From Aphrophora alni (taxonomy: Eukaryota; Arthropoda; Insecta; Hemiptera; Aphrophoridae): DNA of 64,000 nucleotides. Made by a program: the position numbers and the translations under genes. The notes under the pieces were generated by a model, which worked only from the letters and a program-made list of their open reading frames with translations, did not search any database and had not been told where the DNA came from. Below, one piece after another: positions 48,301 to 57,865 of the stretch. The stretch covers positions 34,904,216 through 34,968,215 of the forward strand of contig OY740768.1 in the NCBI GenBank assembly GCA_963513935.1, given 5' to 3'. Position 1 is the stretch's first letter, and each line of letters opens with the position of its first letter.

Positions 48301-51300
48301 TCATTGCCACCAGTTTTAAAAGGTACACCACAGTTTGGAAAGTGTTTGACAATAATCTTGTGGTGTGATGTTTGTTCAGGGTTTGTGAAATTGATCGAAA
48401 GCACACCATTTTGGTCCCAGATAATAACTGTCACAATATCCTTTTGAGAATGGGTTTACTTACATTGTTTAGTTTTGAGTAAACTGGAATGACACTGGGA
48501 TTGTTGTTTCGATTCAGCATTGACGTACAAAATTCATATTTTGTCACCAGTGATGTAGAACACTTTTTAATATTTTCGGCACCAATAGCTTAGAGTGTCG
48601 GTCACAATTATGAACGGTGTTGTCTTTGAAATGTTGGGAGTTTTTTTACATTTTTTAAATATAACTAGGATTACAAGTTGTAACAGTCTTGTTATATAAC
48701 ATTAAACTCAAACTGACAAACTTCACACACAAAAACTAATTGGAATAAAATATAAAAACATACTGCCTAATGTTACCTTGACAAATATACCATGAAATTT
48801 TGGAGGATCAAAGGTAAAGAAACATGTTACAACTTTACACTCATTCACTTTTTTAATCATCTTTGAGTAATGGATGACAAAGAATATGATAGAATAGATG
48901 AATGATTTATTCTGTGTCATATTGTATTTACTTTTATTAATACAGTACTGTATAGAATACTGTAATTCTAGATATGTAAATAAAAAGTAAATTTGGAAAT
49001 TGAATTTTTATTTTTTGAGGTTCTGTAACTTTGAATAAATCAATAGTAATACAGAGTAGGAACAAAATCTTTATAATATTGAATTAGTATACCTACCTCA
49101 TAAACTTCTCTATGACAAAACCTCTGTAACTTAAATAATTATTTCTTCCCTTGAATTTCGAGCTAGCTGTGTTTGATTATATTATATTCCAAATTGAGTT
49201 CAACTTTTGCAATATATACAGATTGTGATATAAAGTAAAATGTAAATATAAAGTAAAATTGATGTGTATTATCTCTGGACCCAGACCATCCCCCCTCGCT
49301 CCCTTCCTCATCCAGCTGTTTCCGTGATGAGTCACCTACTAGCGTTATCACTGCACTGTTTAACTTTTTTATGGGAGACACAATTTTAAATTTTTTTCAG
49401 CATTGTTAAAATGTTTAGGAAAATATAAGCAAATTGATACCAAACACGACACAAATGTATGTAAATAGTACGTAAACATGTAAATAAAAAGTATGTGATT
49501 ATGCAAAAAGTAGCTGTGTAAAGAGCTTTCTACTGGCGGCTTTTACAAACAGAATAGTGTCGTGTTTGGTATCAATTTGCTTATATTTTCCTAAACATTT
49601 TAACTATGCTGAAAAAAATTTAAAATTGTGTGTCCCATAAAAAAGTTAAATAGTGCAATGTTAACGCTAGTAGGTGACTCATCACTGAAACAGCTGGGTG
49701 AGGAAGGGAGCGACGGGGGGGGGGGGGACGGTTCCAAAAATATGTATATAGAAAGAGTTGGTTATATGAACAATAAAAAATTAAGTTTGTAGCAGATATA
49801 CCTGTTTTAAAGGGTATCTGAGTCTAAAAAAGTGTAGTGTGATTTTATATGTCTGATTTTGCACTGAGCTGTAAATTAAACACTAAGATGATTTTTATCA
49901 TTTGTCTTCATATTTCCAAAAATGCCTGATTGGGATCAGTCAAAAGTGAGTGAAAACCTTGACTGTTGTTCTGAAAGAACTAATATCTCTGAATTGGCCC
50001 AAGCGATTTTAGTGATGTACGTGGAGGTTTATGACTTAAACAGTATACAAATGAAAATTACATTGACTAACTTGGGAAGTACTGACATGAATTTTGACTT
50101 TAGTTTAAAATGTGGAGTTTAGTACATGGTTTAACTTTTACATTTTTCATATTTCAATAAAATTTGATCAAAGTAGGTTTTGTCCATTTTGATTTTCAAC
50201 CTTTTTCAGAACAGAAAGTTAACACAGTTATAGTGTACCATTTATTGAAAATGAGCTTGGTATACTTCTGTTTATAGGTTACAATATATTTATTTAGAAC
50301 AAAAACACATGGGCGTGTGTTATGTAATGACCATTCATTGAACTTAACCCATACCACTATAATTGTTATTGCACTGAACACTCCATCATATCTCATTTTT
50401 TTGTACAATTATAGCTGAAATTGAGCTAATACTTAAAATAGAGCTATAAAATAAAATAAAAATCATGTATTTTCTTCCTAATTTTAATTTAATTACTATA
50501 GATACACAATAAAAGAAAAATGTGTGTAGAACAACTTCGATATAACCAAATATTGTAAACTATCGAAAATTAGCATTAAAATATTGAATTGTTCAGCTGA
50601 AATAGAGCTAATACTTAAAATTTTATAAAATAAAATAAAAACAATGTATTTTCTTCCTAATTTTAATTTAGTTACTATAATTACACAATAAAAGAATAAT
50701 GTGTATAGAACAACTTTGATGTAACCAAATGTCGTAAATTACTGAAAAATAGCATAAAATATCGAATTGTCCATTATTGGCCATGGAATGGGAAAACTAA
50801 GATGTCAGCTGACAGCCGACATGAGAGTTGTAAGAGTTAAAAAATATATTTAGTGTGAATATCTTATGACTGAATAGTAATTATAGCTACAAAAAATTTA
50901 CACTATATACAATATATTTCACTGTTTGTAGGTACAACAGTACTGGGTGCAATAGATCCCCTTCCAGAAATAGCTGGAATCTGTGATATGTACAAACTGT
51001 GGTTACATGTAGATGCTGCCTGGGGAGGTGGACTTCTCTTCTCAAGTACACATAAAGAGTTGTTGAAGGGTATAAACCTGTAAGTTCTAAAGTTAATTTT
51101 GTAAAATATGCCTTATAAGTATTTACATAGGTTATACTTAGATGCAGTCAAATTATTCTAGTTCTAGTTTGTACAATTTGTTAATTTTCATTTTTCGATT
51201 GATAATTATCAAAAAAGTATTTTTGGAGAGATGGAAACTAATATGTTTATTTATCAGTCCTTTTGTCAGGTAAACAAATAAATTTTGAATACTTTTTACC

Positions 51301-51983
51301 AAACCTGTAAAAAAATGTTCAAGTCGTTTTATGTTTATCAACACAGTTACTTATATACAGAGTGATGTAAAAGTTCTGCAACCCCTTTGTAATTTTAAAC
51401 CTGTTATATGTATTAACTCCAAACTTTTAGGCAGTTATATTGGAAAATTCTGTACCTTTTAGGGGTATGAATGAATTCCACCCTTATTTGGTTTAGGGAT
51501 GAGGGGTTGCAAGTCAAAAATTTAAATAGCAACCTCTATTGAGCGTTACTTTATTTTAAAGCCCTCGTTGAGACGAGAAAATTGGTGTAAAGTAAACCCC
51601 TCTCAGATACCCCAATCCAAAATGGCGGAACCAAGAAGATCAGATGTTTCTATTTTATATGTATTATATTCTACATCAATTCGATGTGTATACATTTTAA
51701 GATGCAAACACCTTGCACTATTATTTAAATTTACATTAATTACGATTTAGAAAAATATAACACACAGAATATGTATAACAGGTTTAAAATTACAAAGGGG
51801 TTGTATATAAGTAATTGTGATGATAAACACAAAACGACTTGAACATTTTTTTTACAGGTTTGGTAAAAACACTATTCAAAATTTATTGGAATATTTGAGC
51901 ACCGATTTATTAATTCTTATTAAACCTGGAAATAACTTTCACTTCCTTTCATGATTTTAAAATAATAAACATTTGCTAACATG

Positions 51984-52048
<65 letters not shown>

Positions 52049-54892
52049 AAAGGGGGGATAAATATGGAAAGGTTTTAATCAGTATATATAGTGCATTAAT
52101 TTGATACTAACAAAAATTGGAGTATGACTATAAATTAAGGAAATATTTATTAATTAAGTGTCTTGGGGAACACAATACCAGTATGTGGAAATGAAAAACA
52201 TCTTTTGAAACTATCTAACTTTGCATGAATCATAAACTAATGTTTGATGGCTAAATATATCCTTAACATTCTTTTATAACCTTTAAAATGATTTATTTTT
52301 AGGGCTGATTCTGTGACTTGGAACCCTCATAAACTGTTATGTGTCCCTCAGCAATGTTCAGTACTATTAACCAGACACTCTGGCATTTTATCAAAGGCAT
52401 ATTCTTCTCATGCTTCGTACCTGTTTCAACAAGACAAATTCTATGATACTCAATATGATGTTGGGGATAAACATTTTCAGTGTGGACGAAAGGCTGATGT
52501 TTTCAAGTTCTGGCTTATGTGGAAAGCTAGGGTATTAATAATGAATATTTAACTTATTGCTTTAACATTTTATAATGCAATTTTTCTTTATGTTGGTGAC
52601 AAATTTTTCTGATGAAGTAATTATCAGGTTCTTGATTTATGGAAATGAACAAAGTAATTTCGAACTTATTAAAGATGTTACTTAAAATTTGCAAAGAATG
52701 TTTTTTGATTAACAACCAACTTGTTTGGAAAATAATTAAAATAGAATATTATTTTGTCACTTATTTTCAAAAGTAAAAATGCTATGGCATTTGTGGTTCA
52801 TTTTTGTATTAGTACCAGGGCTATCCAGAAAGTAACAGACGTTTTGAAATAAAGTATAAACAAAGAGAAAAAAAACCAATTTTTATTATATACATTTTGA
52901 AGATAAACTCTTAAGCTATTTTTCTACATAATCACCATATAAATTAAGGCATTTATCATAACGTGGTACAAGCTTTTCGATGCCCTCTTTGTAGAAATCT
53001 GCCGCCTGCAAGTTCAACCACTGGTTTACACCGGCATGGAGTTCAGCGTCAGTGTCAAAGTGTTACATAGCGAGCCATGTTTTCATCACTGGGAACAGAT
53101 GGTAATCGCTCGGCGCCAAATCTGGGCTTTACGGTGGATGATTGAAATCTTCCCATCCAAAACCGTCCAAGAGCTCTTGTTTGTGGACGGGCGTTGTGGT
53201 GGAAAAACAAAACTTTCCCGCTAAGTTTCCCCGACGCTTGTTTCGTATCACATGTAAAATAAATAAATTTATTTGGTTTGTAATTTTTTACCAACAAAAA
53301 CCTTATCACACCACACACTTCACAACTGGCGGGATTTTCAATCACAGCGCTCATTTTAAAACTGCACTGTATAAAAAAATACAGTAGGAACGATGCTCTA
53401 GCTACCACTGCTGGTTGCGTACTGAGTGTAGAAACATTCTAATGCCAAGATGGGGGCGCTAGCCCTGCCCACTGCTGTGCCAGGACAAAACGTTTCTTAC
53501 TTTCTGGATAGCCCATGTATTTTCTTCTCATTTAACTCATTGGCAACCTAATATTAGATTTATATATGTTTTTTTAGGTTAAAATACCTTAACCCATCAC
53601 TATTCATTTTTTGTCTTGTTGGACTACCGGTTTCAGAGAATTCCTCTCTCCATTATCAAGTTGCATAAAAACACATGTGAAACACTAAACATATTTTAAG
53701 TTTATATAAATAGCCATGGTAAACCATGTAGTCCTGTACTCTATTATTTAAATGATTAGTCCTTATATACCCTCTCAATAACCTATTGGGTACCTGGGAA
53801 ATATTGGTGTTATGAGAACCGTATATTTAAATCATAATATACTGACCTTGATCTTTAAAAAACTACATATAACTATTTTCCAAAAAAAAAAATCACTTAC
53901 AATATATTAATAAAACAACAATTCATTATTATTAATAAAGTTTAACCAAACATTTGCCATCATGGGTATATGAAAACTAATACACAATGTTTTGAGAGTA
54001 TAAATCAACTCTCATTATCAAGTGTAAAACTAGAACATAAAAGAGAAAAACACTAACATAGCCAAGTAGCCTAGGGTCATGTTGGAAACTAAAACTAAAT
54101 CTATAATCTAAGAAAAGAACTCAAGCCTAAAACTAGGTCTGAGCCATCAAAGCAAATATTATATTCAAACCACAACACACAGGCCTACAAAACAAACAAA
54201 GAACGGCAAGCAACTGTTTGTAAAAGGATGGAGAAAAAGAGAAAGTTGCCCTAGCAGTTATCAGGGTGAACAACCTTTTACCCCCTCTTTCAAGAGTTTA
54301 GTTCTCGATCGTGTCATGATTCCCAATTGTGGAATAATCGGCAAAATTTCAGTCTTATTTATAGTATAATTAATGGCAAATTTCCGAGTAAACCATACAA
54401 ATAATATGAATAATTCATCATTATTAAATGATTTTGAAACCAGAATTAATAATCATTTTAAGTTATTTTGCAAATCAGTACTTAATCAGAAAACAGTGTT
54501 TCATAAATTGTAAAATTGATAACTCTTAATATTATGTAACTGTATCGGAGGTGAAAATATTAAAAGAGACATAATTTATTTCTTATTTTTATAACAGTAC
54601 TAACTAAATAGTTTTTTATAAAGAAATAATTTTTTTAGCACAACCCTAATGGTGATGCTATGGAAATAAATTATACCCAAATACAGCAACACACCAATTT
54701 TCATCAAAATCGACCCATAAATAATAAAGATATGAAAACTTGTTTTAGGGGTAAAAACACCCTTGGAGTGGAAAATTTTCTAAACCCTTTTTTAGTACGT
54801 GTCTAGAGACCTATCCCAAACCATGTTAAAAATGTCATAGCTCTAGGCTTCTTGGATCCAGAGATTTCGTGATCAGTCACTGGGTTTTGACT

Positions 54893-54951
<59 letters not shown>

Positions 54952-57641
54952 AATATTAAATGAAGTTGTAGATCATTTGTTATGAATATTTTAAAATTCT
55001 TTAGCAGTATATTCACAAATCAATCTTTAATACAAATGTAAAAAATGTGTTAATCAAGTTAACACCGTAATTTGCTTATGTTGAATAGTTGGAAGTACTG
55101 TATAGTAAAATTCTGATAATACAGAACCCCACATGTTCGTTGAACCTGATAGTCAAGTACATCAAACCTTTGGAAATACAGTTATGATATGCTGTCTTAA
55201 CTTGTGAAACCTTGTTTGAACTATTTGATTTGATTTAAACTTAATTGTGCAATATTTTAAGGTTGTAAATACACATTAAAGTACAATACTATGAATATGT
55301 TCAGGGCTTTAAATTATTTTAAAGTAATATAATTTATTATAAACTCATAATTAAAATAAAAAATAAAAATTACTGTCACTTTCTGTTTGTTAAAAATATT
55401 TAATCATTTTTATTTAGTCTAATAAATCATGGTTGTTAATACCCAGAACTTATGTTTTTAATCTTAAGTGTGCCTTATACACTCTGAAAAAACCTTATAT
55501 TTTATGGACAAATTTTGATACTAAAAGAAAATTTGATAATCCGGAATAATTGATAATCCAGCATTGCCAAAGTCTCTAGTATAATGGATTTTTAGACTTT
55601 TACTATAGCCTACTTACAAAAACTTCAAAACAGTTCTTTTATTGAAACCATAAATTATATCAGCTTATTGATTTACTGCAGTGGTTTACTGCCATATTCA
55701 GTTTAAGCAAGATGTGGCCATATGAATGTACAGAACAATTTATTTATCTTTTTGGATGTATTAAAGTACAAGGTGTCCTACTCGTTCTCAGCCCCAGATT
55801 TTTGCTTATAGAAATCGCAGTAATCGTCTTAATTAAATAAAATTTGGTTTTGATACCTTGGTAAAGGCGGGTGGTAAAATTATGATAGGTAACGTCACAA
55901 GCTTTTTAAGCATGTACACATGCGCAAATCGGCCATTTTTGCTATAGTAGATGGCACCACAAATTTTCTGGGCGTGGGCAGCCGCAATTCAGCCATTTTA
56001 TTTTATTGTACGAACAAGGATTACCAGTAAACCTTAATACAAGTGGTTCACAGATGAAGCATGGTTCTGTCTAAACGGCATCATGAATTTTCAGAAACTC
56101 GGTTATGGGGTAGTGAATCTATTATGAAAAATACTTCCAGCAAATATCTGGGGTAGAGTATGAGTGGGAAACTCTGTACCATTCACTTCAAATGTATTGC
56201 AATACAGCAATACTAGATGTAAATGCTAAGTGATTGTATAAACTACTGGTTTTGATATAAATTTGAGAAACTTAATAGTTCAGTTGGCAGTATGCATATT
56301 TATTATTTCACCTTAATTTCATACTACATTTTAAATGCTTTTTTGTTTTTGTATGTCTTGCCCAATTAGGTTTAGTTACTTTATTATTGCAAGTTTCTGG
56401 AAATTTTTGCATACTTTGATCTGCTATCATCTCTTCCTTATTTATATTATTATTTTTATTCTCTCTCTCCTTCTTATATAGTATTATAATGTTATTTTTT
56501 TCTTCATCAAAGCTCATGCAAGTTTTAGTTCAGTTGATGGCGTTGCGTTTTTCCATGTGTTATTTACTCCTCTGTCTTTTTTATTCTAAAAAAAAAATTA
56601 ACTCTTAGTTTAGTATTATTTTTACTTGTGAAATTTTTTAATATTTTAGTTCTTTTCACACCTAAAAATTGTTAAATTAAACATTTCTGGTCAACCACCT
56701 CATAAACAATTTCACCTTTCTATATGCTAAGTTTTTACTTTTTACCATATGAAAGCACTAAATTACTTTAACGAATGAGCAAGTGTGAGTCCTACAATTT
56801 GTTGGCGCATAGCTCACAGTTGATAGAATATGGATTTATTTCACCACATTTTGGACTATTGAACCATCAAAGGCTACACAGGTCAAGCATGGTTGTTCGT
56901 GGTGTGTTTTTCTTTACCTACACCCTCATCTTCATTAGTCTAAAGGCCATAAAGAAAAGATGTTACCGTATAGAAAACACTCTTAGTTTAGTGTCACTCC
57001 TTTTACACTCAATTTGAAAATTATGAAATTATACTTTTAGTCTATGAAGAGCCTAGGTATGCTAGACAGTTTTGTTGCTAGGTAATATATGGTTAGCAGA
57101 TACAATATTCTGACACCCATTGTTCTAGCCTTCTCAACCACATTCTCAATTTTCCTCACGAAGCTTGGTCATCTCTGTAACTTTAGTGGTTAGTACTCTG
57201 GTGTCATGAGTAAGAGGTTCTGTGTAGTTGGTCAGCTACACCTTTATATATGCCAAGTATTAATGTTAAACCATATGGAAGTACTAAATAGTTTTGATGA
57301 CTGAAGTGAGTTTAATTCGTATAAATTGATGTTAGTTAATGAAAAAGGACAATGATTTAATAAAGAAAAGCTATAATGTACTATGGAAGAGTTACAAATT
57401 ATTTGATAATATTGCTAAAATAATACTAAACTGTTTTTAATATTCACAGGGATCAAGTGGATTTGAGCATCATGTAGACTCTGTCATATCATGTGCCAAG
57501 TATATGGTTGACGCTATCAAGAAAAGACCTTGCTTTCGATTAGTGTCTGAACCACAGTTTATAAATGTATGTTTTTGGTTTATCCCATCAAGTCTGATGA
57601 ATATGGAAAATTCTTCTACTTCTAAAATCCTACTTCATCAG
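35791..57641 (+). CDS. Acidic amino-acid decarboxylase (CSAD/GADL1/black family), 7 exons, 3' end missing
   Basis: PLP-dependent group II decarboxylase of the cysteine-sulfinate/aspartate decarboxylase branch (vertebrate CSAD and GADL1; fly black). It would form taurine/hypotaurine precursors or beta-alanine in the cytosol. Exons: 35791-35886, 38741-38958, 40319-40553, 44927-45146, 50932-51079, 52303-52531, 57450-57641. All introns are GT-AG and phases match, giving 446 codons so far. Visible landmarks are [25 protein letters not shown] (phosphate-binding), DAHYS (ring-stacking His), HVDAAWGG (PLP aspartate), NPHK (Schiff-base lysine), [11 protein letters not shown] and NVCFWFIP. The family has about 50-70 further C-terminal residues (a FFR-containing end), which must lie beyond 64000 or in an exon I missed. 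I cannot separate aspartate from cysteine-sulfinate specificity by eye. The introns total about 20.5 kb and are packed with transposon relics. No lesion is seen in the exons. Confidence 0.92.
36171..37305 (+). mobile_element. piggyBac-like element, internally deleted (decarboxylase intron 1)
   Basis: TTAA target sites at 36171-36174 and 37302-37305 bracket inverted ends CACGTTCGCTGCGG and, reversed, CACATTGACTGC. The only coding left is the C-terminal cysteine-rich domain (about 36650-36963): [30 protein letters not shown], typical of piggyBac tails. The catalytic aspartates are gone, so it could move only with help from an intact relative. Confidence 0.8.
37857..38488. repeat. Diverged tandem unit with AGTAAAAGTTGATT motifs and hairpins
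   Basis: Two related units (37857-38064 and 38300-38488) each start TATATGTTA-CAG-AAAAGTAGATT, carry AGTAAAAGTTGATT copies and end in a CCAGACCTAGT hairpin. In unit 1 the hairpin is CCAGACCT/AGGTCTGG; in unit 2 it is a larger imperfect palindrome (ACATATGTT outer arms, 38420-38488). It lies in decarboxylase intron 1. Confidence 0.6.
38741..38958 (+). CDS. Decarboxylase exon 2
   Basis: Acceptor CTGTTGTTAG, donor GTAATTAC. It encodes [11 protein letters not shown] through [13 protein letters not shown] and leaves two bases of a split Gly codon completed in exon 3. Confidence 0.9.
38959..40318 (+). other. Decarboxylase intron 2
   Basis: Non-coding. 39600-39880 is less AT-rich and on the minus strand gives [19 protein letters not shown], possibly a LINE ORF1 scrap, but not assignable. 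It also has an A-rich run near 39975. Confidence 0.4.
40319..40553 (+). CDS. Decarboxylase exon 3
   Basis: Acceptor ATATTGCAG, donor AAG|GTAATG. It contains [13 protein letters not shown] and [14 protein letters not shown], the cofactor phosphate-binding region. Confidence 0.92.
40730..40985. repeat. Copy of a dispersed repeat shared with 51.37-51.79 kb
   Basis: It shares GCAACC(C/T)CTAT(C/T)GAG and the following TTTTAAAG block with the foldback repeat in intron 5. It sits in intron 3 and has no coding content. Confidence 0.5.
41160..41204 (-). ncRNA. Hammerhead ribozyme motif (minus-strand copy)
   Basis: Minus strand: GTATCA, CTGAGGA, helix II with loop CTT and one mismatch, GAAA, CGTGTC, TGATAC. 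Helix I pairs perfectly over six bases. Helix III has drifted from the palindrome to ACGTGT. The catalytic core bases are all present. Confidence 0.7.
41248..41293 (+). ncRNA. Hammerhead ribozyme motif (plus-strand copy)
   Basis: Order: helix I strand GTATCA, core CTGAAGA, helix II ACGAC/GTCGT with loop CTT, GAAA, helix III strand ACGCGT (self-complementary, starting at the last A of GAAA), cleavage-site C, helix I strand TGATAC. Every conserved core position is met. It has the minimal helix III known from Penelope-like and retrozyme hammerheads, thought to work as dimers. Cleavage would fall after C41287. Confidence 0.78.
42360..43110 (-). pseudogene. LINE endonuclease fragment split by a hAT MITE
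   Basis: The minus strand gives [10 protein letters not shown] near 43100, a decayed stretch with NHGFTNVG, then after the [22 protein letters not shown] and [12 protein letters not shown]. These are blocks of an AP-endonuclease domain related to the LINE at 33.2 kb. The less AT-rich 43240-43660 upstream of it may be that LINE's 5' untranslated region. Confidence 0.6.
42566..42931. mobile_element. hAT-type MITE with 8-bp target duplication
   Basis: Ends CAGGGCCGGATTT and AAATCCGGCCCTG, flanked by perfect 8-bp duplications CTTACATT (42558-42565 and 42932-42939). The 366-bp body has no coding. GC-rich subterminal blocks (GGCCCGGGCC; GGGCCTAGGGGCG) flank an AT-rich centre. Confidence 0.93.
44927..45146 (+). 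CDS. Decarboxylase exon 4
   Basis: Acceptor TTTGGTTTTAG, donor CAG|GTAACA. It includes [16 protein letters not shown] (cofactor-stacking His) and FLVIATAG, with a split Gly codon continuing in exon 5. Confidence 0.92.
45147..46380 (+). other. Decarboxylase intron 4, proximal part
   Basis: Holds a TA tract (45320-45362) and an unusual GC-richer block at about 45670-45900. That block is flanked at a distance by inverted AACCCAGAATAGT (about 45569) and ACTATTCTGGGTT (about 45943). The block could be a small element of unknown type. No gene is seen. Confidence 0.4.
46385..46425 (-). ncRNA. Degenerate hammerhead-like motif at Penelope 3' side
   Basis: Minus strand TTATTTGT, CTGATGA (intact box), then a weak helix II and ACAAAT where GAAA-helix III should be. 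It lies about 170 bp downstream of the Penelope GIY-YIG coding region, where such motifs are expected. Probably inactive. Confidence 0.4.
46590..47976 (-). pseudogene. Penelope-like element: RT plus GIY-YIG endonuclease, broken
   Basis: Read right to left. 47976-47470 gives Penelope reverse-transcriptase blocks ([19 protein letters not shown] with a catalytic Asp; after a shift [16 protein letters not shown]). The following YVDD catalytic box is missing: the frame jumps from about 47420 to [11 protein letters not shown]. 47337-47128 gives [15 protein letters not shown] and SQKHAAFHS. 46885-46590 is the GIY-YIG endonuclease (SGVYKI, stop, EYIGQTDRS, then FANHLLESG). Penelope-like elements prime reverse transcription at endonuclease nicks. 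Loss of YVDD, a stop between GVY and YIG, and shifts make this copy dead. Confidence 0.85.
48000..48570 (-). pseudogene. mariner transposase relic (DD34D group)
   Basis: Minus-strand blocks in order: [30 protein letters not shown], then after damage [18 protein letters not shown] and GLKKALF near the end. They match the mariner/SETMAR-type order, with SPDL marking the third catalytic Asp. It abuts the Penelope relic at 47976-48000. Many stops. Confidence 0.75.
49287..49727. mobile_element. Foldback MITE, ~165-bp arms, with a 13-G run
   Basis: Arms 49287-49450 and 49559-49727 are reverse complements (about 93%). They include GGTATCAATTTGCTTATATT and TGAGTCACCTACTAGCG. The right terminus carries 13 consecutive G (49715-49727), opposite a shorter CCCCCC in the left arm. 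No coding. Confidence 0.85.
50413..50771. repeat. Tandem duplication, period ~182 bp
   Basis: Copy 1 starts at AGCTGAAATTGAGC (50413) and copy 2 at AGCTGAAATAGAGC (50595). They share GTATTTTCTTCCTAATTTTA and TAGAACAACTT. It sits about 160 bp before exon 5 of the decarboxylase. Confidence 0.85.
50932..51079 (+). CDS. Decarboxylase exon 5
   Basis: Acceptor CTGTTTGTAG, donor GTAAGTTC. It encodes [17 protein letters not shown] and [12 protein letters not shown], which has the Asp that binds the PLP pyridine nitrogen. Confidence 0.92.
51276..51905. repeat. Foldback repeat in intron 5
   Basis: Left arm 51276-51420 and right arm about 51758-51905 are reverse complements (AATTTTGAATA, ACCAAACCTGTAAAAAA, TTCAAGTCGTTTT, ACCCCTTTGTAATTTTAAAC). 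The left arm has about 22 extra bases (AGAGTGATGTAAAAGTTCTGC) absent from the right. The interior is related to 40.73-40.99 kb. Confidence 0.75.
51987..52046. repeat. (AT)n microsatellite
   Basis: Sixty bases of pure AT dinucleotide in intron 5. Confidence 0.95.
52303..52531 (+). CDS. Decarboxylase exon 6 (active-site lysine)
   Basis: Acceptor TTATTTTTAG, donor AGG|GTATTA. It encodes [12 protein letters not shown] with the Schiff-base Lys, then [19 protein letters not shown], a mobile catalytic-loop region, ending [10 protein letters not shown] in phase 0. Confidence 0.93.
52815..53517 (-). mobile_element. mariner element, internally deleted (intron 6)
   Basis: Inverted ends CCAGGGCTATCCAGAAAGTAA and, reversed, CATGGGCTATCCAGAAAGTAA, each next to TA. 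On the minus strand the transposase start ([21 protein letters not shown], near 53360) runs quickly into later blocks. The second catalytic region survives partly ([10 protein letters not shown]), then [11 protein letters not shown] and the C-terminus [18 protein letters not shown] near 52930. A large internal part is lost. The same end sequence recurs alone at 63163. Confidence 0.85.
53630..53663 (-). ncRNA. Hammerhead-like relic (ACCGGT helix III)
   Basis: Minus strand CTTGATAAT (decayed CUGAUGA), helix II AGAGA/TCTCT with loop GGAAT, GAAA, and the self-complementary ACCGGT followed by A. Core substitutions make activity doubtful. Confidence 0.45.
53985..54025 (-). ncRNA. Second hammerhead-like relic near 54.0 kb
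   Basis: Minus strand ACTTGATAATG, helix II GAGAGT/ACTCTC with an 8-base loop, then AAAACATT in place of GAAAC plus palindrome. It is related to the 53.63-kb relic, same strand, about 350 bp away, as if the two were the ends of one decayed element. Confidence 0.4.
54893..54946. repeat. (TA)n(GA)n compound microsatellite
   Basis: A TA tract running directly into about 28 bp of GA repeats. Confidence 0.95.
55103..55605. mobile_element. Tigger-like MITE
   Basis: Left end TAGTAAAATTCTGATAATACAG and reversed right end TAGTAAAAGTCTAAAAATCCAT, both beside TA. Non-coding body of about 500 bp in decarboxylase intron 6. Confidence 0.55.
55772..56230 (+). pseudogene. Small Tc1/mariner-superfamily transposase scrap
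   Basis: A + strand reading near 56045-56110 gives [12 protein letters not shown] followed by NFQKLGYGV, matching the first-catalytic-Asp region of IS630/Tc1-like transposases. Nothing further is preserved. The outer limits are approximate. Confidence 0.45.
57450..57641 (+). CDS. Decarboxylase exon 7
   Basis: Acceptor TATTCACAG, donor CAG|GTATGT. It encodes [19 protein letters not shown] through [11 protein letters not shown] and ends phase 0 at LLHQ. It is followed by an intron of at least 6.3 kb holding a piggyBac and Penelope debris. Confidence 0.9.
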
Positions 57642-57865
57642 GTATGTTTATGTTACTTTATACAATATTACTAATCAAATTATAATCAATCACTATTATC
57701 ATGAACGAAAATAATCCAATGCACAGGTTATGCTACATAAATCATACATTCAATGTTTGTTTGTACAAATTTCTTAAAACAAAAATAATAAATAAAATGT
57801 AACAGTTTCTCTTGATACTAATAATTAACTATTTTATAGTAACCCTTTTTTGGGTTCCATCATTA

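Noticed and set aside
56308..56517. Lys/Asn-rich minus-strand frame with a zinc-finger-like CNN..H..H
   Set aside because: Low complexity, only one partial motif; could be transposon debris but cannot be supported.
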